From: Clostridia bacterium
Lineage (GTDB): Bacteria; Bacillota; Clostridia; Christensenellales; Aristaeellaceae
Direction: 5' to 3'
DNA length: 64,000 bases
NCBI GenBank assembly: GCA_017429265.1
Contig: JAFRPG010000105.1
Span: 17,939-81,938, forward strand
Shown here: positions 1 through 8,988 of the stretch, piece by piece
How positions within the stretch are numbered: the stretch's first letter is position 1
How the letters are laid out: the number at the start of each line of letters is the position of its first letter
Notes under the pieces: generated by a model
What the model was told of the DNA's origin: nothing
Database searches by the model: none
The model's input: only the letters and a program-made list of their open reading frames with translations
Position numbers and translations under genes: made by a program

Positions 1-1
1 C

Positions 2-277
2 AGCACGGTCTTCAAGGCTTCCCTGCTGGCCTACGCCCTGCCGATCGGCGGACTGTTCGCCGGTATGCTGGCCGGACGCCTGATCCGGCCCGAAAACGCG
101 CTGATCTCCGCCATCGGCGGCGTGATCGGCCTGGCGGCGAGCCTGCTGGCCGTCTTCCTGACCGAGAAGGGACGGGCCGGGTCCGACCGCTGGCGCCCTG
201 TCCTCACCAAGGTGTACCCGAGAGAACTCTACGAATCGAAAGGAGACGAAACCCATGATCACGGAACTGACGAATGA
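2..277 (+). CDS. RseC/MucC-like membrane protein, C-terminal part
   Basis: This is the 3' end of a gene that begins left of the window; the open frame runs from base 2 with no start in view. The visible 91 residues hold two hydrophobic helices (AYALPIGGLFAGMLAG, then a Gly/Ala-rich helix around GGVIGLAASLLAVFL) joined by a short basic turn, followed by a polar tail. This two-helix layout fits the C-terminal half of the RseC/MucC family, membrane proteins linked to SoxR reduction and RnfABCDGE-type complexes. The last 23 bases overlap the thioredoxin start, so the two are probably translationally coupled. Family assignment rests on architecture only and is moderate. Confidence 0.55.
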   Translation, partial: STVFKASLLAYALPIGGLFAGMLAGRLIRPENALISAIGGVIGLAASLLAVFLTEKGRAGSDRWRPVLTKVYPRELYESKGDETHDHGTDE

Positions 278-572
278 AACCTTCAACGACTTTATTGACA
301 AGGCAGACAAACCCGTGCTGGTCGACCTCTGGGCCTCCTGGTGCGGCCCCTGCAAGATGCTCTCCCCGCTGGTGGACCAGCTGGCCGAAAAGTTTGCCGG
401 CAAGCTGACCGTCGCCAAGGTGAACGTGGACGAGGCCTCCGATGTGGCCATGCAGTTCCGCGTGAGCTCCATCCCCACCCTGCTCCTGTTCAAGGACGGC
501 GAGCTCAAGGACACCAGCATCGGCTATGTCCCCATGCAGCAGCTGGAAGCCTTTGTCAGCCAGGTGCTGTAA
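255..572 (+). CDS. trxA: thioredoxin
   Basis: A 105-residue cytoplasmic thioredoxin that reduces disulfides in target proteins using electrons from thioredoxin reductase. The redox motif WCGPC lies at residues 29-33, and the conserved cis-proline region (SIPTLLLF) and C-terminal helix are present, giving the normal full-length single-domain fold. It starts inside the end of the upstream RseC-like gene, preceded by AAAGGAGA at good spacing. The overlap with a membrane protein of the SoxR-reducing type suggests the pair shares a redox role. A clean intrinsic terminator follows. Confidence 0.95.
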   Translation: MITELTNETFNDFIDKADKPVLVDLWASWCGPCKMLSPLVDQLAEKFAGKLTVAKVNVDEASDVAMQFRVSSIPTLLLFKDGELKDTSIGYVPMQQLEAFVSQVL

Positions 573-593
573 GCCTTCCGAAGCAACCCCGTG

Positions 594-615
594 CCGCTTC
601 TCCGGAAGCGGTTTT
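594..615 (+). terminator. intrinsic terminator after trxA
   Basis: A 7-bp stem CCGCTTC / GAAGCGG with a four-base loop is followed by TTTT. It lies 22 bases after the thioredoxin stop and ends that transcript. Confidence 0.75.
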
Positions 616-756
616 CTGCTGCGGAAAATGCGGGTTCACGAAGTTTTTTCAAAAGATCGGCAGTCATCCTGTCCTCTGCTTCGTATAGATAAATGGAGGC
701 GCGTTGGAAGCGCCGCCCATGAAAACAGTTCCGCAATGGCGGAAGGAGGAATCTGA

Positions 757-1773
757 ATGAAACTTATGAAGAAACTGATACCCTGTCTGCTGGTCTGCAT
801 GCTGGCCCTCACCGCTGTGCTCGGCGCTTCCGCGGAGAACACCGTCTCCGGAAACGACGTCCTGGCTCAGCTCAACGGCCAGACCATGACCTTCTCCAGC
901 GGCGTCGGCGCGTGGTCCACCGAGCTGCAGTTCGGCGAGAACGGCAGCTTCAGCGGCCTGTACCACGACAGCGAGATGGGCGAAGACGCCGAAGAGTACC
1001 CGAACGGCACCGTCTACGGCTGCCTCTTCCACGGCACGCTCTCCGACCCGGAGCAGGTGGACACCAACACCTGGAAGCTGCATGTCTCGCTCACGGCGGA
1101 CGAAGGCCAGGTCCCGGAGACCATCGAGGACGGCATCCGCTATGTGACCACCGATCCCTACGGGCTGAAGGACGGCCAGGACGTGATCCTGTACCTGCCC
1201 GGCACCCCCGTGGCCGGGCTGCCGGAGGAGCTGCTGTTCTGGACCCACCTGCGGGAGTATGACGCGAATTACACCGAGCTGCCTTTCCACGTGATCTGGA
1301 ACGAGAGCGGCGAGAGCGGCTTTGTCGGCGAGATGCCCGGCACCATGGTCGGCATGATGAACCCCTGGGCGGAAGTCAGCGCCGAGGAGCTGGCCGAGCG
1401 GACCGGCTGCCGCTTCGGTCTCCCCGAGGGTGCCGAAGACGTGCGCTGCTTCGTGCTGAACGGCGGTGAGATGGCCGAGATGCAATTCACGCTGAACGGC
1501 TGCCGTCTGACCGCCCGCATCGCGGCGGCCGCGGCCTTCACCGACATCTCCGGCATGTACTATGCCTGGACGAGCACGGAGGCCTTCAATGTCGCTCAGT
1601 GCCCGGCCGTGATCTGGACCGCTCCCGCGGAAGAGGGACAGGCGCAGGTCTGTCTGTGGTATGACGCGGTGCCCGGCCTCATGTACTCCGTGAGCGCCTG
1701 CGGCGATGCCTGCCCGGACCTGAAGACCGTGGCCGAGGCTCTCTATATCCCCGCGCAGACCGAAGCCGAATGA
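757..1773 (+). CDS. secreted protein of unknown function
   Basis: A 338-residue protein with a typical signal peptide: basic MKLMKK, a hydrophobic core, and cleavage probably near ASAEN around residue 27. No lipobox and no later membrane segment are seen, so it should be exported and free or loosely attached. The mature part is acidic and has no catalytic motif I recognise. A strong Shine-Dalgarno site (GGAAGGAGG) precedes the ATG. It stands alone between two terminators. No family could be assigned. Confidence 0.85.
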   Translation: MKLMKKLIPCLLVCMLALTAVLGASAENTVSGNDVLAQLNGQTMTFSSGVGAWSTELQFGENGSFSGLYHDSEMGEDAEEYPNGTVYGCLFHGTLSDPEQVDTNTWKLHVSLTADEGQVPETIEDGIRYVTTDPYGLKDGQDVILYLPGTPVAGLPEELLFWTHLREYDANYTELPFHVIWNESGESGFVGEMPGTMVGMMNPWAEVSAEELAERTGCRFGLPEGAEDVRCFVLNGGEMAEMQFTLNGCRLTARIAAAAAFTDISGMYYAWTSTEAFNVAQCPAVIWTAPAEEGQAQVCLWYDAVPGLMYSVSACGDACPDLKTVAEALYIPAQTEAE

Positions 1774-1781
1774 CGGCCCGC

Positions 1782-1824
1782 AGAGGCCGTGCTCCGCAGA
1801 ATCAGGCGGAACACGGCCTCTTTT
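1782..1824 (+). terminator. intrinsic terminator
   Basis: A long imperfect stem (AGAGGCCGTG..TCCGC pairing with GCGGA..CACGGCCTCT) is followed by TTTT. It lies nine bases after the stop of the secreted-protein gene. Confidence 0.85.
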
Positions 1825-1837
1825 GCTGTCCGCGGGC

Positions 1838-1866
1838 TTGTCTCAAATGTCTGTTTGTGGTACAAT
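1838..1866 (+). promoter_or_regulatory. sigma-A promoter for topoisomerase genes
   Basis: TTGTCT, a 17-base spacer and TACAAT, about 60 bases before the start of the topoisomerase B-subunit gene. A Shine-Dalgarno site (AAGGGG) follows at 1912-1917. Confidence 0.7.
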
Positions 1867-1926
1867 ATATAGTGGTACATGATGACCGCATCATGCTCTC
1901 AGCACACATTCAAGGGGTGAATCTGT

Positions 1927-3912
1927 TTGACCCAGACATACGATGCCGGCAGTATCCAGGTGCTCGAAGGGCTCGAGGCCGTCCGTCTGCGTCCCGGCAT
2001 GTACATCGGCACCACCTCCTCCCGCGGCCTGCACCACCTCCTCTGGGAGATCGTCGACAACGCGATCGATGAGGCCAGCAACGGCTACGCGGACTCCGTC
2101 ACCGTCACCCTGCACGCCGACGGATCGGCCTCGGTGATGGACAACGGCCGCGGCGTCCCCGTGGACGAGCATCCGACCCTGCACATCTCCGGCGTGGAGG
2201 TCATCTATACCCGCCTGCATGCCGGCGGCAAGTTCAACAACGAGAATTATGCCTACTCCGGCGGCCTGCACGGCGTCGGCGCCTCGGTCGTCAACGCCCT
2301 GTCGCGCTGGATGACCGTGGACTCCTTCTGCGACTTCGGCCACTACCGGATGCGCTTCACAAGCGAGGAAAACCCGGCCACCGGCAAAATCGACGCGGGC
2401 AAGCCCGACGGTCCCCTCGAAAAACTCGGCAACACGCGCCGCCACGGGACCCTCGTGCGCTTCCTGCCGGACGACCGGATCTTTGAGGACGTGCGCTGGA
2501 ACAGCCAGCAGGTCGCGCGCCGTCTCCAGGAACTGGCCTATCTCAACCGCGGGCTGATGATCACCTTCACCGACGAGCGCGTGAAGGACCCGGAGAAGCG
2601 CCAGCAGACCTTCTGCTATGAGGGCGGCATCATCGACTACGTCCGCTACCTCAACGAGGGCCGGACGCCCGTCACCGAGGATGTCATCTATTTTGAAGGT
2701 CAGCGCGACACCATCATCTGCCGCGCCGCGATCCAGTACACGCAGGACTTTTCCGAGAACGTGTTCTCCTATGTGAACAACATCCCCACCCCGGAGGGCG
2801 GCACCCACGAGATGGGCTTCAAGACGGCGTTCACCAAGGCCTTCAACGATTATGCGCGCAAGATCGGCGTGCTGAAGGACAAGGACGCGAACCTCTCCGG
2901 CGAGGACTTCCGCGAGGGTCTGACCTGCGTGCTCACCACAATGGTCAAGAATCCCCAGTTCGAGGGCCAGACCAAGGGCCGCCTCGGCAACAGCGAGGTC
3001 CGGCCCGCGGTGGAGTCCATCGTTGCGGAGAAGCTTGCAGACTGGCTGGACAACCTCAAGAACCAGGAGATGGCCCAGCACATCATCGGCAAGGCCGTGA
3101 AGGCCGCCCAGGCCCGCGAGGCCGCCCGGAAGGCGCGCGACACGATCCGCTCCTCCAAGGCGCTCGAGGCCCAGCCCCTCGTCGGCAAGCTTGCCGCCGC
3201 CCGCGGCCATAAGCCGGAGGACAACGAGCTCTTCATCGTCGAGGGCGACAGCGCAGGCGGCAGCGCCAAGCAGGGCCGCGACAGCCGCTTCCAGGCCATC
3301 CTTCCCCTGCGCGGCAAGCCCCTGAACGCCGAGAAGAAGAGCATCGACCAGGTGCTCTCCAACGAGGAGTTCCGCAGCCTGATCACCGCCCTCGGGACGT
3401 CGATCGGCGAGACCTTCAACCTGAACAGCCTCCGCTACCACAAGGTGGTCATCCTCTCCGATGCGGACCAGGACGGCGCCCACATCCGCGCCATCCTGCT
3501 CACCTTCTTCTTCCGCTACATGAAGGAGCTGATCACCGCCGGCCACGTGTTCATCGGCATGCCGCCGCTCTACCGCGTGACAAAGGGCAGCCAGGCGATC
3601 TACTGCTATGACGACAAGGAGCTGGAGAAGGTCACGAAGAAGGTCGGCAAGGGCTATACGCTCCAGCGCTACAAGGGTCTCGGCGAGATGAACCCCGAGC
3701 AGCTCTGGGAGACGACGATGGATCCGGGCCAGCGCAAGCTGATGCAGGTGTCCATCGATGACGCGGCCCAGGCCGACCGCCTCGTCACGATCCTGATGGG
3801 TGACAAGGTGGAGCCCCGCCGCGAGTACATCAGCGAGTACGCTGACTTCAACCGCCAGGACAACTTCGAGCTGCCGGAGGGACAGGTCAACCCGATGGCA
3901 AAGACGCATTGA
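1927..3912 (+). CDS. type IIA DNA topoisomerase, subunit B (GyrB/ParE family)
   Basis: A 661-residue ATPase/Toprim subunit of a type IIA topoisomerase, which drives DNA strand passage together with the A subunit encoded next. Visible motifs: GHKL ATP-binding residues EIVDNAIDEA (41-50), DNGRGVPVD (72-80) and GGLHGVG (112-118); Toprim EGDSAGG (about 439) and metal-binding DADQDG (about 512-517); C-terminal YKGLGEMN. Translation starts at TTG, fixed by AAGGGG seven to ten bases upstream; the nearby GTG at 1917 is out of frame. Whether it acts as gyrase or topoisomerase IV cannot be settled from this subunit. Length is typical of both GyrB and ParE in Gram-positives. Confidence 0.95.
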   Translation: MTQTYDAGSIQVLEGLEAVRLRPGMYIGTTSSRGLHHLLWEIVDNAIDEASNGYADSVTVTLHADGSASVMDNGRGVPVDEHPTLHISGVEVIYTRLHAGGKFNNENYAYSGGLHGVGASVVNALSRWMTVDSFCDFGHYRMRFTSEENPATGKIDAGKPDGPLEKLGNTRRHGTLVRFLPDDRIFEDVRWNSQQVARRLQELAYLNRGLMITFTDERVKDPEKRQQTFCYEGGIIDYVRYLNEGRTPVTEDVIYFEGQRDTIICRAAIQYTQDFSENVFSYVNNIPTPEGGTHEMGFKTAFTKAFNDYARKIGVLKDKDANLSGEDFREGLTCVLTTMVKNPQFEGQTKGRLGNSEVRPAVESIVAEKLADWLDNLKNQEMAQHIIGKAVKAAQAREAARKARDTIRSSKALEAQPLVGKLAAARGHKPEDNELFIVEGDSAGGSAKQGRDSRFQAILPLRGKPLNAEKKSIDQVLSNEEFRSLITALGTSIGETFNLNSLRYHKVVILSDADQDGAHIRAILLTFFFRYMKELITAGHVFIGMPPLYRVTKGSQAIYCYDDKELEKVTKKVGKGYTLQRYKGLGEMNPEQLWETTMDPGQRKLMQVSIDDAAQADRLVTILMGDKVEPRREYISEYADFNRQDNFELPEGQVNPMAKTH

Positions 3913-3938
3913 CGCTGACGAAGAAAGGCTGAACGCCC

Positions 3939-6428
3939 ATGGCCAGGAAAAAGCCCCCCGAAAAGCCCATCGCGAAGGACGATCCCTCACGCATCATCGT
4001 CACGTCCATGGAGGACGTGATGCATAATTCCATGATCCCCTACGCCGAGCACGTCATCCTCGAGCGCGCCCTTCCGCGCGTGGAGGACGGTCTGAAGCCG
4101 GTGCAGCGGCGCATCCTTTACACCATGCTTGAGCTGGGCACCACGCCGGACAAGCCGCACCGCAAGTGCGCCCGCATCGTCGGCGACTGCCTGGGCAAAT
4201 ACCACCCCCACGGCGACTCCTCGGTCTATGACGCCCTGGTGCGCATGGCGCAGGACTTCTCCATGCGCGGCCCCATGGTGGACGGCCACGGTAACTTCGG
4301 CTCCATCGACGGCGACGGTGCCGCGGCCATGCGTTACACCGAGGCCCGGATGGCTCCGCTGGCCATGCTCATGCTCCGGGACATCGAAAAGGACACCGTG
4401 CCCTTCCGGCTCAATTTCGACGATACGCTCAAGGAGCCGGACATGCTCCCGGCCCGCTTCCCGAACCTGCTGGTGAACGGCGCCAACGGCATCGCGGTCG
4501 GTCTGGCCACCAACATCCCGCCGCACAACCTCGGCGAGGCGATCCGCGCCGCCGTCGTCCAGATCGAGAACCCCGATATCAGCCTGGACGACCTGATGCA
4601 GATCATCCCGGGACCGGACTTCCCCACCGGCGGCGTGCTGATCAAAAACGATGAGATCCGCCAGGGCTACCTGACCGGCCGGAGCAAGCTGCAGGTCCGC
4701 GCCCGCATCCACACGGAGGACGGCAGCGCCGGGCGGAAGATGATCGTGATCACCGAGATCCCCTACGGCGTCAACAAGGCCGCCATGCTGGAGAAGATCC
4801 AGCGCCTCACGGACGAAAAGAAGGCCGCTCTCAGCGGCATCTACGACATCCGCGACGAGAGCGACCGCGAGGGCCTGCGCGCCGTCATCGAGCTCAAGCG
4901 CGACACGGACCCGGACAAGGTGCTGGCCTATCTCTACAAGTACAGCGACCTGCAGGTGACCTTCGGCGTCAACATGGTCGCCATCGCCGACGGCAAGCCG
5001 GTCCAGATGGGCCTCAAGGCCATGCTCGGCTACTTTATCGATCACCAGAAGCGCGTGGTCACCCGCCGCACCGAGTACGATCTCAAGCAGGCGGAAGCGC
5101 GCGCCCATATCCTCGAAGGCCTGATGATCGCCGTGGACAACCTCGACGAGGTCATCCGCCTGATCCGTGCCAGCAAGAACCCGAAGGAAGCCCGCATCGC
5201 CCTGATGGAGGCCTTCGCCCTCGACGAGGTCCAGGCCCAGGCCATCCTCGACATGCGCCTGCAGCGCCTGACCAACCTGGAGATCCTCGCCCTGCGCAAG
5301 GAGTTTGAGGACCTGCAGAAGCTCATCAAGTCCCTCCGAGCCATCCTCGGGAGCGAAAAGAAGCTGATGGCCGTAATCGCGAAAGAGCTGCGCGAGGTGG
5401 AGGAGCAGTATGCCGATCCGCGCCGCACGACCATCGAAACGGTCGAGGAGGTCAAGGCCGATCAGATCGACAACACGCCCGTCCCGGACGAGGCGGTCGT
5501 CGCCTTCACCGGTGCGGGACAGTTCAAGCGCATGTGGCCCGCAATCTACCGCAAGACGCCTCTGCCGTCCCCCGCCGAGGACCCGCGGGAGGCGCCGCGC
5601 TTCCTCTTTATGACGAAGACGGACGAGACCCTGCTGATCTTCACCGATCTGGGCAACTGCTATCCGCTCCCGGTCAGCGCCCTCAACGAGTGCAAGCCGA
5701 AGGACCGCGGTCAGCTGCCCGTCGGCCTCCTGCCCAAGCTGGAGGACGGTGAACAGGTGATCTGGATCGACTGCTGCATGATAAAGGAGATCGCTTCCAG
5801 GCCCGAGCTGCTCCTGGTCACCGCGTCCGGCATGGCCAAGCGTCTTGTCGCCGCCGACCTCGACGTCCGCTCCAAAAAGTTCACGGTCATGGGTCTCAAG
5901 GGTGAGGACCGCCTGGCCTGTATCCTGCCCTTGGCCTCCGACGGCAAGCCGCAGGATGTCCTCCTCGTCTCCCGCCTGGCCATGAGCATCCGCTTCGCGG
6001 CGGACAGCGTCCCGCAGCAGGGACGCACCTCCGCCGGCGTGAAGGCGATCTCCTTGGCGGAGGACGACAGCCTCCTCCTCGCGACGCAGATCCGGAAGGG
6101 CGATGAGCTGCTACTGATCAGCGACCGCGGCAGCGGCAAGCGCGTCCCCGCCATGGCCTTTGAGCGGCAGAACCGCGCCGGCAAGGGCGTGCGGGCCTTC
6201 CCCTTCGTCCGCAACGGGTCGAACGGCACCCGGCTGGCCTGTGCGATCCGCACCGATGCCGGAGAGGCGGATATCCTGATCACGCAGGCTCAGAGCCAGC
6301 CCACCCGTATGCCGAAATCATCCGTCCAGATCCAGCCCATGAGCGGCAAGGGTTCCCCGCTGGTCATGGCCATCCTGAACGATGTGGTGACGGAAGTCTT
6401 CCTGCTGCCGCCGCAGAGCGCAACCTGA
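3939..6428 (+). CDS. type IIA DNA topoisomerase, subunit A (GyrA/ParC family)
   Basis: An 829-residue DNA-cleaving subunit, 26 bases after its B partner. The catalytic tyrosine is Y133 in AAMRYTE. The quinolone region HGDSSVYD (91-98) keeps the Ser and Asp positions found in drug-sensitive enzymes. A coiled-coil stretch lies around residues 440-500, followed by the six-bladed C-terminal DNA-wrapping domain. The GyrA box, normally close to QRRGGKG, appears only in a degenerate form, QNRAGKG at about 744-750. The breakage domain looks GyrA-like but the box is weak, so the enzyme could be a gyrase with altered wrapping or a topoisomerase IV. Confidence 0.95.
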   Translation: MARKKPPEKPIAKDDPSRIIVTSMEDVMHNSMIPYAEHVILERALPRVEDGLKPVQRRILYTMLELGTTPDKPHRKCARIVGDCLGKYHPHGDSSVYDALVRMAQDFSMRGPMVDGHGNFGSIDGDGAAAMRYTEARMAPLAMLMLRDIEKDTVPFRLNFDDTLKEPDMLPARFPNLLVNGANGIAVGLATNIPPHNLGEAIRAAVVQIENPDISLDDLMQIIPGPDFPTGGVLIKNDEIRQGYLTGRSKLQVRARIHTEDGSAGRKMIVITEIPYGVNKAAMLEKIQRLTDEKKAALSGIYDIRDESDREGLRAVIELKRDTDPDKVLAYLYKYSDLQVTFGVNMVAIADGKPVQMGLKAMLGYFIDHQKRVVTRRTEYDLKQAEARAHILEGLMIAVDNLDEVIRLIRASKNPKEARIALMEAFALDEVQAQAILDMRLQRLTNLEILALRKEFEDLQKLIKSLRAILGSEKKLMAVIAKELREVEEQYADPRRTTIETVEEVKADQIDNTPVPDEAVVAFTGAGQFKRMWPAIYRKTPLPSPAEDPREAPRFLFMTKTDETLLIFTDLGNCYPLPVSALNECKPKDRGQLPVGLLPKLEDGEQVIWIDCCMIKEIASRPELLLVTASGMAKRLVAADLDVRSKKFTVMGLKGEDRLACILPLASDGKPQDVLLVSRLAMSIRFAADSVPQQGRTSAGVKAISLAEDDSLLLATQIRKGDELLLISDRGSGKRVPAMAFERQNRAGKGVRAFPFVRNGSNGTRLACAIRTDAGEADILITQAQSQPTRMPKSSVQIQPMSGKGSPLVMAILNDVVTEVFLLPPQSAT

Positions 6429-6435
6429 TTTCCCG

Positions 6436-6462
6436 CCGCAGGGGCTGTCCCCTGCGGTTTTC
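6436..6462 (+). terminator. intrinsic terminator after topoisomerase pair
   Basis: A perfect 9-bp stem CCGCAGGGG / CCCCTGCGG with a four-base loop is followed by TTTTC, seven bases after the A-subunit stop. It lies between convergent genes; only the plus-strand side has the U tract. Confidence 0.9.
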
Positions 6463-6500
6463 TCATGGAAAAGGACCGCATATGCAGTCCCTTTGCGATC

Positions 6501-7610
6501 CTATTCATCCGCTGTCGGGATCCCGTTCCGCGCGCACCACGCGGCTGTTTCACTGCCGGCGGGCGTGATCACGGTGACATGGGGCGAACCGTCCAGGAGA
6601 CCGTCCGGCAGGTCCGCGAGGCCGCCCGGCAGGCGGAGCAGCACGAGATCCGGGCAGTCTGCGAAGGCGGCAGAACCGATCTCCGTCACACTGTCCGGGA
6701 CATACAGCCGGTTCGCTCCGCAGGCGCGGAAGGCCTCCGGGCCGATGACCTGCGTGTCCTCCGGGACCGTCATCACCGGCATGGCCGCAGCAGCCTCATC
6801 GGTAATCCGTTCGACCGCCGGATGGATATGATACGGTCCCTCTCCCTGCACGCGCAGGAGAACAAGCTCTCCGCCGGTCCAAGCCAGGCGGCACGTTTCA
6901 TTTCCGGGCGCAAAGAAGGTCAGCCCCGACAGCAGCTGCGCGGTCCCGCTCAAAGGATCACAGACGACCCCCGCCACCGCGCCGGAGCCGAAGTTCCCGA
7001 AAGCGCCCGTGCCGATCGTCCGGACACCGCTTGGCAGCACCACCGTCAGCAGCGAGCTGCCGTAGAAGGCCTCCTGGCCGATCTCGGTAACGCTCTCCGG
7101 GAGGACGATGCGCCGCAGCGTCGGATGCCGGTACACCGCGTTTGCGATGACCTTCTCCACGCCGTCGGGCACGGTCACCTCCGTCGCCTCCTCATCCACG
7201 CCGCGCAGGCAAAGCACACCGCTCTGCCAGATGAGGGCCACGGACGGCGCCTCATAAGGGCAGAAGGACATGGTCAGATGCCGGGCTGTCTCGCTCTCCA
7301 GGGCGCAGCGGATGCGCTTCACCCGCGAGAAGACCGTGCCGAACGCTTCCGTGCCGAAGTGGGTCAGCCCTGCGGGCAGGTTGACCGTCAGCGAAGTCCT
7401 GTCCCGGAAGACGCCGTCGCCGATCCCGCTCACCGGGCGGCCGTCCAGCGTCTCCGGGACGGTCACCTCGCTGCCGGTGCCGTTCCACGCGGTGATCCAC
7501 ACGGTCCCGTCCGTCTGAAGCGCGCAGGAAAACTCCGCCTCTCCCCGCACTGTCACGGGGCAGAGCAGCGCACAGAGCAGCACCGCGAGGATCACCCGTT
7601 TTCCGCGCAA
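6501..7610 (-). CDS. secreted BspA-type leucine-rich repeat protein
   Basis: A 369-residue exported protein with an N-terminal signal peptide (MRGKRVILAVLLCALLC...) and repeats of the BspA/TpLRR kind: 'VTEIGxxAFxxxxxLxxVxLPxxV' units recur through the mature part. Repeats are less regular than in the two larger LRR proteins of the window. The C-terminal tail (TPAGSETAAWCARNGIP) resembles the end of the 696-residue LRR protein (VPVGSEWVQWARNNGY), suggesting a conserved family cap. It is the last gene of the murB-rapZ-whiA-pepC run, 15 bases after pepC. Role unknown; such proteins often act in surface binding. Confidence 0.8.
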   Translation of the reverse strand: MRGKRVILAVLLCALLCPVTVRGEAEFSCALQTDGTVWITAWNGTGSEVTVPETLDGRPVSGIGDGVFRDRTSLTVNLPAGLTHFGTEAFGTVFSRVKRIRCALESETARHLTMSFCPYEAPSVALIWQSGVLCLRGVDEEATEVTVPDGVEKVIANAVYRHPTLRRIVLPESVTEIGQEAFYGSSLLTVVLPSGVRTIGTGAFGNFGSGAVAGVVCDPLSGTAQLLSGLTFFAPGNETCRLAWTGGELVLLRVQGEGPYHIHPAVERITDEAAAAMPVMTVPEDTQVIGPEAFRACGANRLYVPDSVTEIGSAAFADCPDLVLLRLPGGLADLPDGLLDGSPHVTVITPAGSETAAWCARNGIPTADE

Positions 7611-7625
7611 GGCAGGTCCCTCCGA

Positions 7626-8957
7626 TCAGTCGGCCAGCGTTCCCATCGGATCCCATGGCTCGAGCACCTTCGGCTCCTGTGCCGCGAGATCCGCCAGTTC
7701 CCCGAGGTATTCCTTCTCAATGGCCGCCTGGAAGACATAGCGGTCGAACCAGGTATCGGAGCAGACATAGTAGCCCTTCACGCCGTTTTCGCCGCCCCAG
7801 CTGTTCTCGATCTTCCAGCGGTTCGGCTTTCCGTCGACGAGATTGACGCCGGTGATGACCATCGCGTGGTTCATGGCCGCAAAGCCGTAGTCCAGGGCAT
7901 CCTCCTTGCTGATCTCCAGATCGAGGCCGCTGAGCATCTCATAGCCGAAGCACCGGTCGTCCCAGATGCCGCGCTCGCGCTCCCCGTCGTGACCGACGTC
8001 GCTGCCGAACCAGACCACCTTGCCGGCCTCCAGCTGGCGGATGATCGCGCTCTTCATCTCCTCCATGCTCAGGTTGAGATGCACGACCGGGCGGCCGCCC
8101 TCCACATTGCCGAGGAAGCGGATCGTGTAGGTCCCGTGCAGTGGCTTGTCCGCGGTGGGCGCATGGATCACGCTGACCGTGTCCCGCAGGATCCGGGCGG
8201 CATAGCGGTCGGCGAAGGCCCTGGGCGTCAGGCCGCGCTCGGCGTGGAAGACCTTTTCCTTGTCGGTGTACTCAAAGTCGAAGGTGCGGGGCGGCTCCCC
8301 GAAGCAGGAGCAGAGGAAGCCCCAGATCCGGCCGAGGACATCGTTCTTCAGTGCGCGGATCTCCTCCTCCGGAGCCCCGGCGGCGACAAGCCTGCGCAGC
8401 TTCGGCGCAGCGGCCTTCAGAGAGCGGTTGATCAGATAGTTCATCGTGCGGGTGTTGCCGGACTGCCAGGTCTCGTCAAAGGCGTCCTTGGGCACGATGC
8501 CGTACTTTTCGACGATGTTGACGAACATGGTCCACTGCCCGCCGTCGTGCACGCCAGTCGAGAGCACGAACGCGACCGTGCGGTCGTCGGTCGGCAGCGC
8601 GGCCGTCTCGATGATCCGCTCAAGGAAATAATTGGCGCGCTCGAACTTGTCCCAGAAGGCCAGCCAGCTCTGGCTGAGTTCAAAGCTCTCCAGCTTCAGC
8701 TCCTTCGCGATGCCCTCGCGCAGGACGTTCGCGGCGGCGAAGAGCCAGCAGCGTCCGCTGTGCTCCTGGTTGGTCACGGGCAGGGTCTCCAGCTCCAGCG
8801 AGAAGCGCTGATGCATACGGTTCGCGGCCTGCTGGGAGAAGGCCACCTTTTTGATGTCGCTCGCGGAGAGCGCCAGCGCGGCGACCTGCCGTTCGGGACT
8901 GTTTCTCCAAGCCTCTGTCCACCGGTCGATCTGTTCCTGTCTGACTGTCCGATCCAT
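7626..8957 (-). CDS. pepC: aminopeptidase C / bleomycin hydrolase family cysteine peptidase
   Basis: A 443-residue cytoplasmic C1-family aminopeptidase that trims N-terminal residues from peptides. The papain-type triad is visible: Cys70 in HSGRCWLFA, His at about 364 in MNHAMVITGV, and Asn at about 385 in ENSWGGENG. Length matches PepC. I start at the ATG at 8957, because AAAGGA lies nine bases before it; an ATG six codons earlier has no ribosome site. It follows whiA closely in the same run of genes, an unusual companion for that cluster. Confidence 0.93.
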   Translation of the reverse strand: MDRTVRQEQIDRWTEAWRNSPERQVAALALSASDIKKVAFSQQAANRMHQRFSLELETLPVTNQEHSGRCWLFAAANVLREGIAKELKLESFELSQSWLAFWDKFERANYFLERIIETAALPTDDRTVAFVLSTGVHDGGQWTMFVNIVEKYGIVPKDAFDETWQSGNTRTMNYLINRSLKAAAPKLRRLVAAGAPEEEIRALKNDVLGRIWGFLCSCFGEPPRTFDFEYTDKEKVFHAERGLTPRAFADRYAARILRDTVSVIHAPTADKPLHGTYTIRFLGNVEGGRPVVHLNLSMEEMKSAIIRQLEAGKVVWFGSDVGHDGERERGIWDDRCFGYEMLSGLDLEISKEDALDYGFAAMNHAMVITGVNLVDGKPNRWKIENSWGGENGVKGYYVCSDTWFDRYVFQAAIEKEYLGELADLAAQEPKVLEPWDPMGTLAD

Positions 8958-8988
8958 GATATCGCGTCCTTTCATAATAAGTTCGGAA

